From contig JALDRK010000010.1 in the NCBI GenBank assembly GCA_031315915.1, positions 51,623 through 115,622 of the forward strand: a stretch of 64,000 nucleotides of DNA. Direction: 5' to 3'. Position 1 is the first letter of the stretch. Each line of letters begins with the position of its first letter. Source of the stretch: Nitrospirales bacterium. GTDB lineage: Bacteria; Nitrospirota; Nitrospiria; Nitrospirales; UBA8639. The position numbers and the translations under genes are program-made. This document shows positions 54,436 to 63,130 of this stretch, piece by piece. The notes under the pieces are model-generated. The model worked only from the letters and a program-made list of their open reading frames with translations, did no database searches and was not told the DNA's origin.

Positions 54436-55293
54436 TCAAGAACACTCCTGCTCAAATGATTCCAGCCTTCCCCGTCGTTTCGGATCCGCAGACATATTCC
54501 GAGGGTTTCTCCAGATAGCCCACCACCGGAGCATCAGAAGGTACGTGATGGGAATAAAAATCAAGCATCCTACTAACCCCATAAAAATTTCCCCAATCCA
54601 AAACGTGATCCCCAAATTAAAGGCCAATATGCCATAATACAGTCCAACCCCCCATAACACTTCCAGACCGACTATCGACTTGGGAACCGGCTCTCCTTCA
54701 TACCAGAACTGCTCCATCCATCGGTATCCCAGCATCGAAATACCCCCAACCACGGCCCAACCGGCAAAATTGGCCAGCGGGACTCCAAAATAAATTCCTT
54801 CATAGGGATAGCCATATATCTGCCCAAGAAACCATCGATCCCCTCGGAGAGCAACAGGATCGATGACGATATCACTAAAGGTGAACAAGAGAACAGTCAG
54901 AATCACAACCGGCCAGGAAATTCTGGAGGCCGGGTCAAAAGCCCAAGCGACCCTGGCACCCTTGTGAGCTGCGGGAGGAAGGGCAAATGCGAGGGCCAGG
55001 GAATAGCTTGCAAATAGTAGAAAGCAAAAGGAGAGAGAATCCATCAAGGGAATATTGGAAAAATACAGTTCTTCTTCAACCGTGGAACCGGTATAAAAAT
55101 AATTCCCGAAGGGGATACCGATTCGTGTAGAGGAATATTCGCAGAGAAAGGCGACGGTCCAAGTCAGCCCGAAAAATCGTGCGGTTCGAGACCAACCCAA
55201 CAGCTTTTGAGCGGCAAAGAGGGAAATTCCCAAAAAGACAAATACATACGGCCTGAAGACAAGGGTTTTGAAAAGTAGATAGAAAATTTCCAA
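54436..55293 (-). CDS. cruF: Carotenoid hydratase family protein (CruF-like)
   Basis: 285 residues with about seven hydrophobic segments. Blocks such as LTWTVAFLCEYSSTRIGIPFGNY, YYTGSTVEEELYFSNIPLMDSL (partly) and FSDIVIDPVALRGDRWFLG with YPYEGIYFGVPLANFAGW match the DUF422/CruF carotenoid 1',2'-hydratase family. Such enzymes add water to the psi end of acyclic carotenoids. It adjoins hpnA and the polyprenyl synthase, so the set may make pigments or membrane terpenoids. Confidence 0.75.
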   Translation of the reverse strand: MEIFYLLFKTLVFRPYVFVFLGISLFAAQKLLGWSRTARFFGLTWTVAFLCEYSSTRIGIPFGNYFYTGSTVEEELYFSNIPLMDSLSFCFLLFASYSLALAFALPPAAHKGARVAWAFDPASRISWPVVILTVLLFTFSDIVIDPVALRGDRWFLGQIYGYPYEGIYFGVPLANFAGWAVVGGISMLGYRWMEQFWYEGEPVPKSIVGLEVLWGVGLYYGILAFNLGITFWIGEIFMGLVGCLIFIPITYLLMLRWWAIWRNPRNMSADPKRRGRLESFEQECS

Positions 55294-55343
55294 GATGTCA
55301 CAATTGAAAGATTAATGGATTATAAGGGGCAGAAAGCCTCGAA

Positions 55344-56330
55344 CTAGGCATAGCCATGTGCACGAAACCATCCCACCGATTTTTCAAATGCCTCTTCCAG
55401 GGGCGTTTGCGGAAGATCCAACTCTTTTCTGGCCTTGGTGCAGTCATAATGCATGAAATATTTTGCCATTCGCACTCCCTCAAGGGGAATACGAGGATGG
55501 CTGTGGGTGATCGCATTGGAAATCCAATAATTGAGGTATGCCATGGGAAGAACCACTTTCCACGGCAACCGAATTCTTGGGGCCGGACGTCCGGTCAGGC
55601 GACTGAGGCGAAGACACACGTCACGCAATGTCAGGTTTTGATTGCCCAGAATATATCGTTCGCCAATGCGTCCCTGATCCATGGCCCGAACATGACCGAC
55701 AGCCACATCCTCGACGTCAACCAGGTTCATCCCGGTTTCAATATAGGCCAGCATCCTCCCCCTCATAAAATCTACTATGATTTGTCCGGTAGGCGTGGGC
55801 TTGATATCCCGTTCGCCAATCGGCGCAGTGGGATTCACAATGACGACGGGCAAACCCTGACGCACGAGCTTCAACACCTCTTGTTCGGCCAAGAACTTTG
55901 ACCGTTTATAATCGCCTGATAGTTGCTCAAGAGAGGGAAACATGGTCTCATTTCCGAGGCCTCTCTCCGAAGGCAACCCTATCGTCCCAATCGTACTCGT
56001 GTAGACAATCCTTTTCAAACCCGCTTCTCCCGCAGCGAGCATTAAATTTCTCGTACCGTCGACATTGATACGATAAAAGGTTTGAGGATTTTGATCCCAC
56101 AACGCATAGTGAGCGGCGACGTGATAAAGCCCTTGACACCCTGCAAGAGCGATTTTCAGTGAAGCCGGGTCCTGAAGGTCACCTTGGATCGGCTCAACGG
56201 TTAATCCTTCCAGATTATTTGTCTGACTGGTTGAACGCACCAGAACCCGCACGGCATCGCCGTGAGCCAGGACAGCACGGGCCACCGCTGCTCCGATAAA
56301 CCCGGTTGCTCCTGTTATCAGAACCTTCAT
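55344..56330 (-). CDS. hpnA: Hopanoid-associated sugar epimerase-like reductase (HpnA)
   Basis: 328 residues of the extended SDR fold: NAD site MKVLITGATGFIGAAVARAV, LYHVAAHYALWDQNP, the HpnA-specific Thr block TSTIGTIGLPSERG, and catalytic YKRSK at about residue 142. HpnA acts in ribosylhopane side-chain handling. It starts 105 bases after the polyprenyl synthase stop, on the same strand. General dihydroflavonol reductase annotation is also possible. Confidence 0.85.
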   Translation of the reverse strand: MKVLITGATGFIGAAVARAVLAHGDAVRVLVRSTSQTNNLEGLTVEPIQGDLQDPASLKIALAGCQGLYHVAAHYALWDQNPQTFYRINVDGTRNLMLAAGEAGLKRIVYTSTIGTIGLPSERGLGNETMFPSLEQLSGDYKRSKFLAEQEVLKLVRQGLPVVIVNPTAPIGERDIKPTPTGQIIVDFMRGRMLAYIETGMNLVDVEDVAVGHVRAMDQGRIGERYILGNQNLTLRDVCLRLSRLTGRPAPRIRLPWKVVLPMAYLNYWISNAITHSHPRIPLEGVRMAKYFMHYDCTKARKELDLPQTPLEEAFEKSVGWFRAHGYA

Positions 56331-56435
56331 GGTTCGAGTACCGCTTTGTTAATAAACAGGAACGACGGTTCAATACAATGCAATCAGGTAAGGATCATGA
56401 GTTTGAGGATATTGTGGAAGCCTCGTCAGGATCTT

Positions 56436-57326
56436 CTAATTGCGCCTAATCATTATGTAGGTGGCAATTTGTCGTAGCGGCTCGGCAGAGGAACCGAAAC
56501 CATCTAATCGTTTAATGGCACGTTCCACACATTGATCACCTAATTGCCGTGCCCCCTCAACTCCAAAAAACGCCGGATAGGTCTTCTTGCCTCGTTTTTC
56601 ATCAGTGCCGGCATCCTTGCCTAACTCCTCACGAGAACCCACCATGTTCAACACATCATCGGCAATTTGGAAAGCCAAGCCAATATCTTCCGCATAATCG
56701 GTTAAGGCCTCTAGCTGCATGGGTGTGGCACCACCAATGATCCCTCCTATTCGAACGGCTGCCCTGATCAATCGCCCGGTTTTATAGGCATGAATGCGCT
56801 GTAAATGAGGAAGTTCGATATCATGATTTTCAGCTTGAATATCCATCACCTGGCCACCCACCATTCCTTGATGACCGGATCCTAACGCTAGCTCACGAAC
56901 AATAGACAATTGTTGCTGACAGGAAAAACTTTTCCCGTTCTCTTCCAGGCTACATAGTTCAAAGGCCATAGTCAGCAGTCCATCTCCTGCTAAAATGGCC
57001 ATGCCTTCCCCATAGACTTTGTGATTCGTGAGCCGTCCCCGCCGGTAATCGTCATCGTCCATAGCCGGTAAATCATCATGAATCAGTGAATAAGTATGAA
57101 CACACTCCAGAGCTGCAGCAAAAGGGAGCATTTCGTCCTTGTCATAGTCCAGAGCCTGAGCCGAGGCAATCGTGACGATCGGTCGAATTCGTTTACCGCC
57201 TCCCAACAGGCTATACGCCATGGAGTGGTATAACATCACCGGCTCCATTCCCTTGGAAGGAAGGGCCTTTTCCAGGAAACCATCGACACGGCTCCGTTGA
57301 TTGTCTAAATAAGCTTGAATGTTCAC
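56436..57326 (-). CDS. ispA: Polyprenyl (farnesyl) diphosphate synthase
   Basis: 296 residues from GTG 57326. First Asp-rich motif HDDLPAMDDDDYRRG, second FQIADDVLNMVG, plus GGGKRIRP and GDGLLTMAFELCS. These are the class of short-chain (C15-C20) synthases that build farnesyl or geranylgeranyl diphosphate from IPP and DMAPP. The longer TTG frame to 57431 adds 35 atypical residues. The product feeds hopanoid and carotenoid synthesis, in keeping with the genes downstream. Confidence 0.85.
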   Translation of the reverse strand: MNIQAYLDNQRSRVDGFLEKALPSKGMEPVMLYHSMAYSLLGGGKRIRPIVTIASAQALDYDKDEMLPFAAALECVHTYSLIHDDLPAMDDDDYRRGRLTNHKVYGEGMAILAGDGLLTMAFELCSLEENGKSFSCQQQLSIVRELALGSGHQGMVGGQVMDIQAENHDIELPHLQRIHAYKTGRLIRAAVRIGGIIGGATPMQLEALTDYAEDIGLAFQIADDVLNMVGSREELGKDAGTDEKRGKKTYPAFFGVEGARQLGDQCVERAIKRLDGFGSSAEPLRQIATYIMIRRN

Positions 57327-57496
57327 AAGGAAGTTACGACCAACCTGGAAGGATTTTTCAAAAAAGTTCCTCGACCCTATCAAAAGATTTTTTCGGGTGT
57401 CAAACCCTATACGCAGTGAGAATTCCGGCAACCGCGCACTTTTGCGCTTCTTACCGTTTCATTTTGACATAATTGTCTTTTCTCTTAAAGAGCCAG

Positions 57497-57502
57497 TATA
57501 CT
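57497..57502 (+). promoter_or_regulatory. Candidate -10 of a leaderless transcript
   Basis: TATACT ends 7 bases before ATG 57510, with no Shine-Dalgarno. A TTGACA at 57464 is too far upstream to be its -35. Confidence 0.3.
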
Positions 57503-57509
57503 TGGCCCC

Positions 57510-57800
57510 ATGAGTATCAGAAACCGAGGCGGAGAATGGGAATCCTTGCTTTTAGGGATTCAGCCGGAACGTTGTGGTGTGTGTGAGGGAGGACTCTATC
57601 GCAATTTGACGATGCTGAAAGGCGGGTGGTCTCGGTGTTCGATTTGTGGACGATTCGTTCACTATAGTTGTCTCGCCAGCGGGAGGATCTCCTACCTCAA
57701 GCGTCGACCACGCGTGTGTCAGACCTGCGATATGCACGACCGAACGGGATCTCCGGCAAAACCGCTCTCCGGAACGCCGGCCACTAAATCCACTCCATGA
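57510..57800 (+). CDS. Small protein with a PHD-finger-like C4HC3 zinc motif
   Basis: 96 residues. Ligand spacing is C22-x2-C25, C43-x2-C46, H51-x2-C54, C70-x2-C73, matching the C4-H-C3 cross-brace of PHD fingers (CSICGRFVHYSC in the centre). PHD fingers bind histone tails in eukaryotes, so a protein ligand is likely but unknown here. The stop overlaps the next gene by four bases (ATGA). Confidence 0.65.
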   Translation: MSIRNRGGEWESLLLGIQPERCGVCEGGLYRNLTMLKGGWSRCSICGRFVHYSCLASGRISYLKRRPRVCQTCDMHDRTGSPAKPLSGTPATKSTP

Positions 57801-58135
57801 ACAACAGTCTTACTTATTCCCCTCCCATGGGATCGGGCAAATTCTCGACATGGCTTCTTTTCGTCTTTCTTGGGCCTGTGCTTTGTGCGTTTAGCGGGTT
57901 TCACGCAGCCAGTTATTTCCTCACAGGGTTGTATACCTGGCCTCGAACCAGTCGCGTGCTGGTTCTGACTATCGGCATGCTCATCTTTTCTTACGAATTT
58001 ATTTTCAAACATTCCGGCCCTCTCCTGCCTTCGGGGAAAACACTTTCCCCAAAACAGTGGGTACTCTACGCCTGCGCGATTCCTTATGTGGTCGGTGTTG
58101 GCGCCCTGGCCATCAGGGCGGGGATCACTCAGTAA
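57797..58135 (+). CDS. Small integral membrane protein
   Basis: 112 residues. Three helices: STWLLFVFLGPVLCAFSGF, RVLVLTIGMLIFSYEFIF and LYACAIPYVVGVGALAIRAG. The start overlaps the PHD-like gene, so the two are translationally coupled. No family was recognised. The pair may act as one membrane-linked unit. Confidence 0.6.
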   Translation: MNNSLTYSPPMGSGKFSTWLLFVFLGPVLCAFSGFHAASYFLTGLYTWPRTSRVLVLTIGMLIFSYEFIFKHSGPLLPSGKTLSPKQWVLYACAIPYVVGVGALAIRAGITQ

Positions 58136-58198
58136 GATGGAGTCATATGCCAATAAAAATTCCTTCCTCAGTCATGATTCGCCAAAAAGGGGAAAAAG

Positions 58199-58384
58199 AT
58201 GAAAAACGTAGAACTAATAGTTGAAGGAACCATCCTGACAATTAAGGTAGATTTATCAAAAGACTTTGGCCCGTCGTCTTCGGGTAAGACCACGATTATT
58301 GCGACGACCGAAGGGAATGTGTCAGTTCCAGGCCGTGAAGAAAAGATCGGACTCAATGTTTACAAGAAAAAAGAGGCCGCTTAG
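58199..58384 (+). CDS. 61-residue conserved-looking protein
   Basis: MKNVELIVEGTILTIKVDL followed by SKDFGPSSSGKTTIIATTEG and a short basic end. The beta-strand pattern suits a small all-beta fold. SSSGKTT resembles a P-loop but is too short to be an ATPase. AGGGGAAA precedes the ATG. It converges with uvrA, whose stop is one base further on. Confidence 0.55.
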   Translation: MKNVELIVEGTILTIKVDLSKDFGPSSSGKTTIIATTEGNVSVPGREEKIGLNVYKKKEAA

Positions 58385-58385
58385 G

Positions 58386-60890
58386 CTACGACCGGCTTTC
58401 TGACAAAACTTTTCCTGTCCAAGAATCGGGAACCTGACGAATCTTCTCCGGTGGTCCTTCGGCAATCACTACGCCTCCTTCATCCCCTCCTTCGGGTCCA
58501 AGATCAACGACCCAATCCGCGTTTCGAATCACATCCACATTATGTTCGATAACAAGAATCGTATTGCCAGCCTCCACCAATCGATCCAACACATCTAAGA
58601 GTCGCTGAATATCGACAAAATGTAATCCGGTGGTCGGTTCATCCAAAATGTAGAGGGTCCGACCGGTCGCCCGTTTGGATAATTCTTTCGAGAGCTTCAC
58701 CCGTTGGGCCTCACCTCCGGACAATGTCGTGGCGGACTGCCCCAACTTAATATAATGAAGGCCCACATCCGACAACGTTTGCAATCGACTCCGAATAGGG
58801 GGAATATTCACAAAAAACTCCAAGGCTTCCGCCACGGTCATATCCAACACTTCGGCAATCGTGCGCCCTCTGTAGGTCACGTCGAGAGTTTCCCGATTAT
58901 ATCGCTGGCCTTTACAGATTTCGCAGGTCACATAGATATCAGGAAGAAAATGCATTTCAATTTTAATCAGTCCATCCCCTTGACAAGTCTCACATCGCCC
59001 GCCCTTTACATTAAAACTGTACCGGCCGGGCTTATAGCCACGAACCCGGGATTCGGGTAATTGGGCAAACAGATCACGGATAAAACTAAAGAGACCCGTA
59101 TAGGTGGCCGGGTTGGATCGCGGAGTTCGCCCGATGGGAGATTGGTCGATATCAATCAATTTGTCCAACTGTTCCAACCCCTGAATCCCCCGACACCCAT
59201 CAAAGACCGGTTTTTTCTGGGAAATACCCTGGCCCAATGAACGGTAAAGGACATCCACGACAAGGGTACTTTTCCCGGATCCCGATACTCCGGTTACACA
59301 GGTCAATAACCCAAGCGGAAATTTTACAGTGACATTTTTGAGGTTATGTTTGTTCGCTCCAACGACAGTAAGAAAGCCCCTGGGTGGTCGTTCACGTTTG
59401 GAAAGGTGTATCCGTTTGGTGCCTTGAAGGTACTGTCCGGTCAGAGAGTGGGGATGGGACATCACCACCGACGGCGGACCTTGTGCTACCAGGTGCCCCC
59501 CCTCCACTCCCGCACCAGGGCCTAAGTCCAATACATAATCGGCCGCACGCATCGTCTCGGCATCATGTTCGACCACCACAACCGTATTGCCCATATCCCG
59601 GAGTCGCAACAAGGTGTCCAATAAGCGGCGATGATCACGCTGGTGCAACCCGATACTGGGTTCATCCAGGATATATAAAACCCCGACGAGTCCGGAACCG
59701 ATTTGGGTCGCCAGACGGATGCGTTGCCCTTCCCCCCCAGAAAGCGTGGCGGAGGGCCGATCCAACGTGAGATAGGCCAGACCGACATTCAAGAGGAATT
59801 GTACGCGCTCTCGAATTTCCTTAATGACCCGCTGTCCAATCAATCGTTCACGTTCAGTCAGTTCCAGTCCATCCAGAAATGTCAGGGTATCTTTCACAGA
59901 GAGATGGGTGACCTCTGCAATAGACCGACCTCCGATTTTGATCGCTAGACTTTCCGGCTTCAGGCGGGCGCCGTGACAGGCCTCACACGGTTTTTCAAAT
60001 GTCCAATCTTCCCATTCCGGACAACCCGTGGCTTCATAGCCAATCCCGTCACACGCGGGGCAAGCCCCATGGGGGCTATTGAAAGAAAAAATCCGCGGCG
60101 AAATTTCGGAATAGCTGACTCCACATTGGATACAGGCGGAATGTTCGCTGAACAGCTTCACCTGACCATCTTCCGTCAATACACTGACAAGCCCGTCGGC
60201 CATCTTCAGGGCCGTCTCCACGGAATCCGCGACACGACGAGAGAGGGAAGCATCCGCATTGCGCTTTATTCGATCAACCACAATCTCAATCGAATGCTTG
60301 CGTTGTTTCGATAAGGTAATAGACTCTCCGAGATCCCGAATCACGCCATCAATCCGAACACGGACGAATCCTGCCTTTCTGGCTTCTTGTAACTCCTTTC
60401 GATACTCCCCTTTCCGCCCTCGGACTATCGGAGCCAAAATCTGGATGTTCTTACCTTCCGGATACCCAAGAAGGCTATCGACTATTTGTTGAACCGTCTG
60501 ACCGGAAATGGGATTGCCGCAAAGATGACAAAACGGCTGTCCGATTCGCGCAAACAACAGACGGAAATAGTCGTAGATCTCCGTCACCGTGCCTACCGTT
60601 GAGCGGGGATTATGGCTGGTGGTTTTCTGCTCGATGGAAATTGCCGGAGAGAGCCCTTCAATCGTATCCACATCCGGCTTGGTCATTTGCTCCAGAAACT
60701 GCCTGGCATAGGCCGACAAGGACTCCACATACCGGCGCTGTCCTTCGGCATAAAGCGTATCAAAAGCCAAACTGGATTTGCCGGATCCGCTCAAGCCGGT
60801 GATCACCACCAAGCGATCCCTGGGAATGTCCACATCCAGGTTTTTCAGGTTATGCTGGCGAGCACCTTTGATCACAATGGAGTTAGACAT
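58386..60890 (-). CDS. uvrA: Excinuclease ABC subunit A, short form
   Basis: 834 residues; typical UvrA has about 940. It has two ABC modules: [47 protein letters not shown] in the first half and [44 protein letters not shown] in the second. The UvrB-binding domain (about 120-235) and the zinc-binding CxxC sets are present. After ACPACDGIG (277-285) the next conserved block ([13 protein letters not shown]) follows within 20 residues, so the DNA-contacting insertion domain of about 100 residues is missing. UvrA finds DNA lesions with UvrB. Confidence 0.95.
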   Translation of the reverse strand: MSNSIVIKGARQHNLKNLDVDIPRDRLVVITGLSGSGKSSLAFDTLYAEGQRRYVESLSAYARQFLEQMTKPDVDTIEGLSPAISIEQKTTSHNPRSTVGTVTEIYDYFRLLFARIGQPFCHLCGNPISGQTVQQIVDSLLGYPEGKNIQILAPIVRGRKGEYRKELQEARKAGFVRVRIDGVIRDLGESITLSKQRKHSIEIVVDRIKRNADASLSRRVADSVETALKMADGLVSVLTEDGQVKLFSEHSACIQCGVSYSEISPRIFSFNSPHGACPACDGIGYEATGCPEWEDWTFEKPCEACHGARLKPESLAIKIGGRSIAEVTHLSVKDTLTFLDGLELTERERLIGQRVIKEIRERVQFLLNVGLAYLTLDRPSATLSGGEGQRIRLATQIGSGLVGVLYILDEPSIGLHQRDHRRLLDTLLRLRDMGNTVVVVEHDAETMRAADYVLDLGPGAGVEGGHLVAQGPPSVVMSHPHSLTGQYLQGTKRIHLSKRERPPRGFLTVVGANKHNLKNVTVKFPLGLLTCVTGVSGSGKSTLVVDVLYRSLGQGISQKKPVFDGCRGIQGLEQLDKLIDIDQSPIGRTPRSNPATYTGLFSFIRDLFAQLPESRVRGYKPGRYSFNVKGGRCETCQGDGLIKIEMHFLPDIYVTCEICKGQRYNRETLDVTYRGRTIAEVLDMTVAEALEFFVNIPPIRSRLQTLSDVGLHYIKLGQSATTLSGGEAQRVKLSKELSKRATGRTLYILDEPTTGLHFVDIQRLLDVLDRLVEAGNTILVIEHNVDVIRNADWVVDLGPEGGDEGGVVIAEGPPEKIRQVPDSWTGKVLSESRS

Positions 60891-60899
60891 AGGGTCGGG

Positions 60900-60908
60900 A
60901 TTATATCA
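60900..60908 (-). promoter_or_regulatory. Extended -10 promoter of uvrA
   Basis: TGATATAAT (minus strand) lies 9 bases before the ATG at 60890. The transposon end at 60944 is upstream of this element, which keeps the promoter core. Confidence 0.5.
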
Positions 60909-60935
60909 TAAAAAACGAACCAAGCAGATGGATCA

Positions 60936-60943
60936 AAATGTCC
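60936..60943. repeat. Target-site duplication, left copy
   Basis: AAATGTCC directly abuts the left inverted repeat of the transposon. The same 8 bases follow the right end at 63980-63987. Confidence 0.9.
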
Positions 60944-60959
60944 GGTAGTGGTGCAGTTT
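60944..60959 (+). repeat. Left terminal inverted repeat
   Basis: GGTAGTGGTGCAGTTT, exact complement of 63964-63979. Partial likeness continues for a few bases inward. Confidence 0.9.
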
Positions 60960-60977
60960 GATTTTGGATTTTGAATT

Positions 60978-61397
60978 TTATTCGTTGGTCGGTAGATAAC
61001 GACCAAGAACAAATATAGAAACTATTCCTACAACGGTGGTTCCACCCAAGACGCTTGCCGTCAGTTCATGGCCATTCAAGGCTAGCCAAATACTCCCACC
61101 AATGGCGACCAGAGCAAGCATTAATGCGAATATTTGCCCTAATCTTCGCTCCAGGAAGTTTCCCTCTAGTGTTCGCCTGTCCATGTCATTTATAAATGCG
61201 TTATTCGTCTCAGCCATAGACAGAATGCGATCTGCTGCCCCCGGAACGATACTGTCATAGCCTTGCAAGGCTAGCGGAGGTGGAGGCGGGCCAGACCAAG
61301 ATTGAGTTTTAGCAACGAGTGATGGAGAGGACGGTGGTTCAATGCCGCCTGATGGTGGGCGTGGAGGGATGTTAAGTTTCCTCCTTTTTTTGCTCAC
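60978..61397 (-). CDS. DUF2335 membrane protein (passenger)
   Basis: 139 residues. A Pro-rich N-terminal part (SWSGPPPPPLALQGYDSIVPG) is followed by AADRILSMAE and two hydrophobic helices (IFALMLALVAIGGSIWLAL and LGGTTVVGIVSIFVLG). The block GYDSIVPGAADRILSMAE is typical of DUF2335, a family of phage- and mobile-element-linked membrane proteins of unknown role. It is preceded by the small gene at 61604 on the same strand. Confidence 0.75.
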   Translation of the reverse strand: MSKKRRKLNIPPRPPSGGIEPPSSPSLVAKTQSWSGPPPPPLALQGYDSIVPGAADRILSMAETNNAFINDMDRRTLEGNFLERRLGQIFALMLALVAIGGSIWLALNGHELTASVLGGTTVVGIVSIFVLGRYLPTNE

Positions 61398-61400
61398 AAA

Positions 61401-61604
61401 CTACCGTCTCGGAGGCGGTGGATCACTTCTGGAATTATGCGAACGATCATATTGATCCATTGCTAGGCCTATAAACATCCCAGTTCGAGCCCATGATTTT
61501 CTTAGTCTTTCATTAATCGTTCTTTTTGAAAGGCTACGCTTTACAGGCGGACACATCTCAAGCACTGCTGTCATGCCCTTAAAGATGTTTTTAGCTTTAG
61601 ACAT
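61401..61604 (-). CDS. Small basic protein (passenger)
   Basis: 67 residues (MSKAKNIFKGMTAVLEM; RTINERLRKSWARTGMF). It sits just upstream of the DUF2335 gene with a three-base gap, as in an operon. No family was recognised. It could be a short regulator or an accessory peptide. Confidence 0.5.
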   Translation of the reverse strand: MSKAKNIFKGMTAVLEMCPPVKRSLSKRTINERLRKSWARTGMFIGLAMDQYDRSHNSRSDPPPPRR

Positions 61605-61743
61605 AAAGGCCTTTAGGGTTGAGTAAGCCCGCTTTTATAATTAGTATATCGGATAATCCATTTTTTTGCGTATAGTGTGCGCCACTGTTAGTTAAAGTCA
61701 AGCCTGGGTTGGCATATTTCTGCCATTTATGCCATACTGAGGC

Positions 61744-61992
61744 ATGCCTAAGCGCTCAAGTAAGACAAAGAAAAAGAAGAATCCCTCCGATATTAACCTG
61801 TTGGCCGCTCAGATAGTAGAGGCAGCTACAGGTCCAGCCGACAAAGACCAACCAGAGAAAAACCCCGCCGCTGTTGCCCTTGGCCGTCTTGGAGGATTGA
61901 AAGGCGGAAAAGCCAGGGCCGAGAAGCTATCCCCTAAAAAACGCTCTGAAATTGCGAAAAAAGCGGCTGAGGCCAGATGGAAACAGCGTTAG
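61744..61992 (+). CDS. Small basic KGG-type protein (passenger)
   Basis: 82 residues, Lys-rich. The C-terminal half reads AVALGRLGGLKGGKARAEKL followed by SPKKRSEIAKKAAEARWK, a motif widespread in short bacterial proteins of mobile DNA. Its basic repeats suggest nucleic acid binding. Lies divergent from the DUF2335 pair. Confidence 0.65.
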   Translation: MPKRSSKTKKKKNPSDINLLAAQIVEAATGPADKDQPEKNPAAVALGRLGGLKGGKARAEKLSPKKRSEIAKKAAEARWKQR

Positions 61993-62072
61993 CCCCCCTG
62001 TATCTGTCTATAGCTAACCAGACACACCTACACTGCGACAGCACTTATTTGGTTTTATAGGTATGTGTCACC

Positions 62073-62160
62073 GTGCTGTAGTGTAACCTAGTGTACTGTA
62101 GTGTGTGGTAGAGTGACCTAGTGTGTGTAGTGTGTGGTGGTGTATAGTCATGTATGTGGA
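62073..62160. repeat. GT-rich degenerate tandem repeat
   Basis: Units such as CTAGTGT, GTAGTGTG and ACCTAGTGTG recur imperfectly over about 90 bases between two passenger genes. Confidence 0.5.
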
Positions 62161-62228
62161 GAAAAACGCGCCGCTTGCATGGCCCACATGTGGCGTGGTA
62201 ATTTATAAAAACGGAAGGGGGATAAGCC

Positions 62229-62690
62229 ATGCAAGATTTAAAATTCCAGATTCATATTACTCCGAATAAGGTTGATGAGTGGAAACAGGAATTATCAGAA
62301 ATCACGGCTAAAATTGAACAGCTCGTAAAGCAACGAGAAAAATTGCAAGCGAGGATCAACGCTATTCCGCTGTTCCTGGAGGATTTCAAGCAAGAGTCTT
62401 TGTTCGAGACAAAAAGAGATATCTCTGTGCATGAAGACATGAAACAGTCGGTTCAATCAAATGGAAAATCCTCGCTTTCCGAACTAACCCCGCCCAATGC
62501 AATTCGCCATGTCCTAAATGATGCAAACGTGAATCTATCTAAGGACGAGGTGCGGGAAAGGCTCCGATTAGCGAACTATGATATGAAAAGGTTCCGTCAT
62601 GACGGTGGATACTTTCACACTATCATTTCACGAATGGAGAGAGCTGGCGAAATTGAGGTCAAAAATGGAAAGATTTCATTGGTGCGCTAA
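62229..62690 (+). CDS. Coiled-coil/winged-helix protein (passenger)
   Basis: 153 residues. Residues about 12-50 form a coiled coil (EWKQELSEITAKIEQLVKQR). The C-terminal about 65 residues resemble a winged helix (AIRHVLNDANVNLSKDEVRE, FHTIISRMERAGEIEVKNGK). It likely binds DNA and may regulate passenger genes. GGGGG precedes the ATG. No named family was found. Confidence 0.6.
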   Translation: MQDLKFQIHITPNKVDEWKQELSEITAKIEQLVKQREKLQARINAIPLFLEDFKQESLFETKRDISVHEDMKQSVQSNGKSSLSELTPPNAIRHVLNDANVNLSKDEVRERLRLANYDMKRFRHDGGYFHTIISRMERAGEIEVKNGKISLVR

Positions 62691-62736
62691 GGCAAATGGT
62701 TGTCACGATTCGACGCCGTACCGACCACCAATAAAA

Positions 62737-62765
62737 AAGGGAGGGAAGCTAAGCTTCCCTCCCTT
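62737..62765 (-). terminator. Strong terminator-like hairpin beside the tRNA-like gene
   Basis: AAGGGAGGGAAGC, loop TAA, GCTTCCCTCCCTT is a 13-bp perfect stem. The T-run is on the minus strand, so it would stop leftward transcription. For rightward reading it still forms a stable hairpin after the winged-helix gene. Confidence 0.7.
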
Positions 62766-62780
62766 CGGGATATTTGAAAT

Positions 62781-62875
62781 GACCGGGCAACCCTAGAGTG
62801 TGCTAGGGCGGCGGATTCGCAAACCGTTGAGCCAGTTGGCGCTGGCTTGGGGCTCAATTCCCCGCCCGGTCTCCA
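62781..62875 (+). tRNA. tRNASec-like (8/4, allo-tRNA-type) gene in the transposon
   Basis: 95 nt including an encoded CCA. The 8-bp acceptor stem is GACCGGGC (62781-62788) with GCCCGGTC (62864-62871), discriminator T, then CCA. The 6-bp D stem is CCCTAG/CTAGGG with a 6-base loop. The anticodon arm is CGGCGG/CCGTTG around ATTCGCAAA; read as a 7-base loop TTCGCAA, the anticodon is CGC. The 6-bp variable stem is AGCCAG/CTGGCT. The T arm is a 4-bp stem GGGG/CCCC with loop CTCAATT. The 8/4 acceptor-T layout, long D stem and long variable arm are hallmarks of tRNASec and allo-tRNA, not of an ordinary alanine tRNA. Confidence 0.75.
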
Positions 62876-63130
62876 AACATTAACCACCCACCATTGGGAG
62901 AATGGTGATACGACATTTAAGCGGCGGTGGTGTCTTCATTTTAGGACGCCCACCACCATAAGTCAACATTGATACGTATAAGGGGGAGGGTCTTCGATTC
63001 AGGGAGGCCCTCTCACCTTAATCGTTCGCCATTGTATCCCTTTGTGAATGGCTAAGCTACTCCTTTGTCGGACGGCTAAATCGCCTTCTTTAAGAAGCCT
63101 ATTGACAATGCTTAACCGCTCAAGCATAAT

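Noticed and set aside
62781..62875. Ordinary tRNASec (selC)
   Set aside because: The anticodon is not TCA, the T stem is 4 bp rather than 5, and no selenocysteine machinery is visible in the window.
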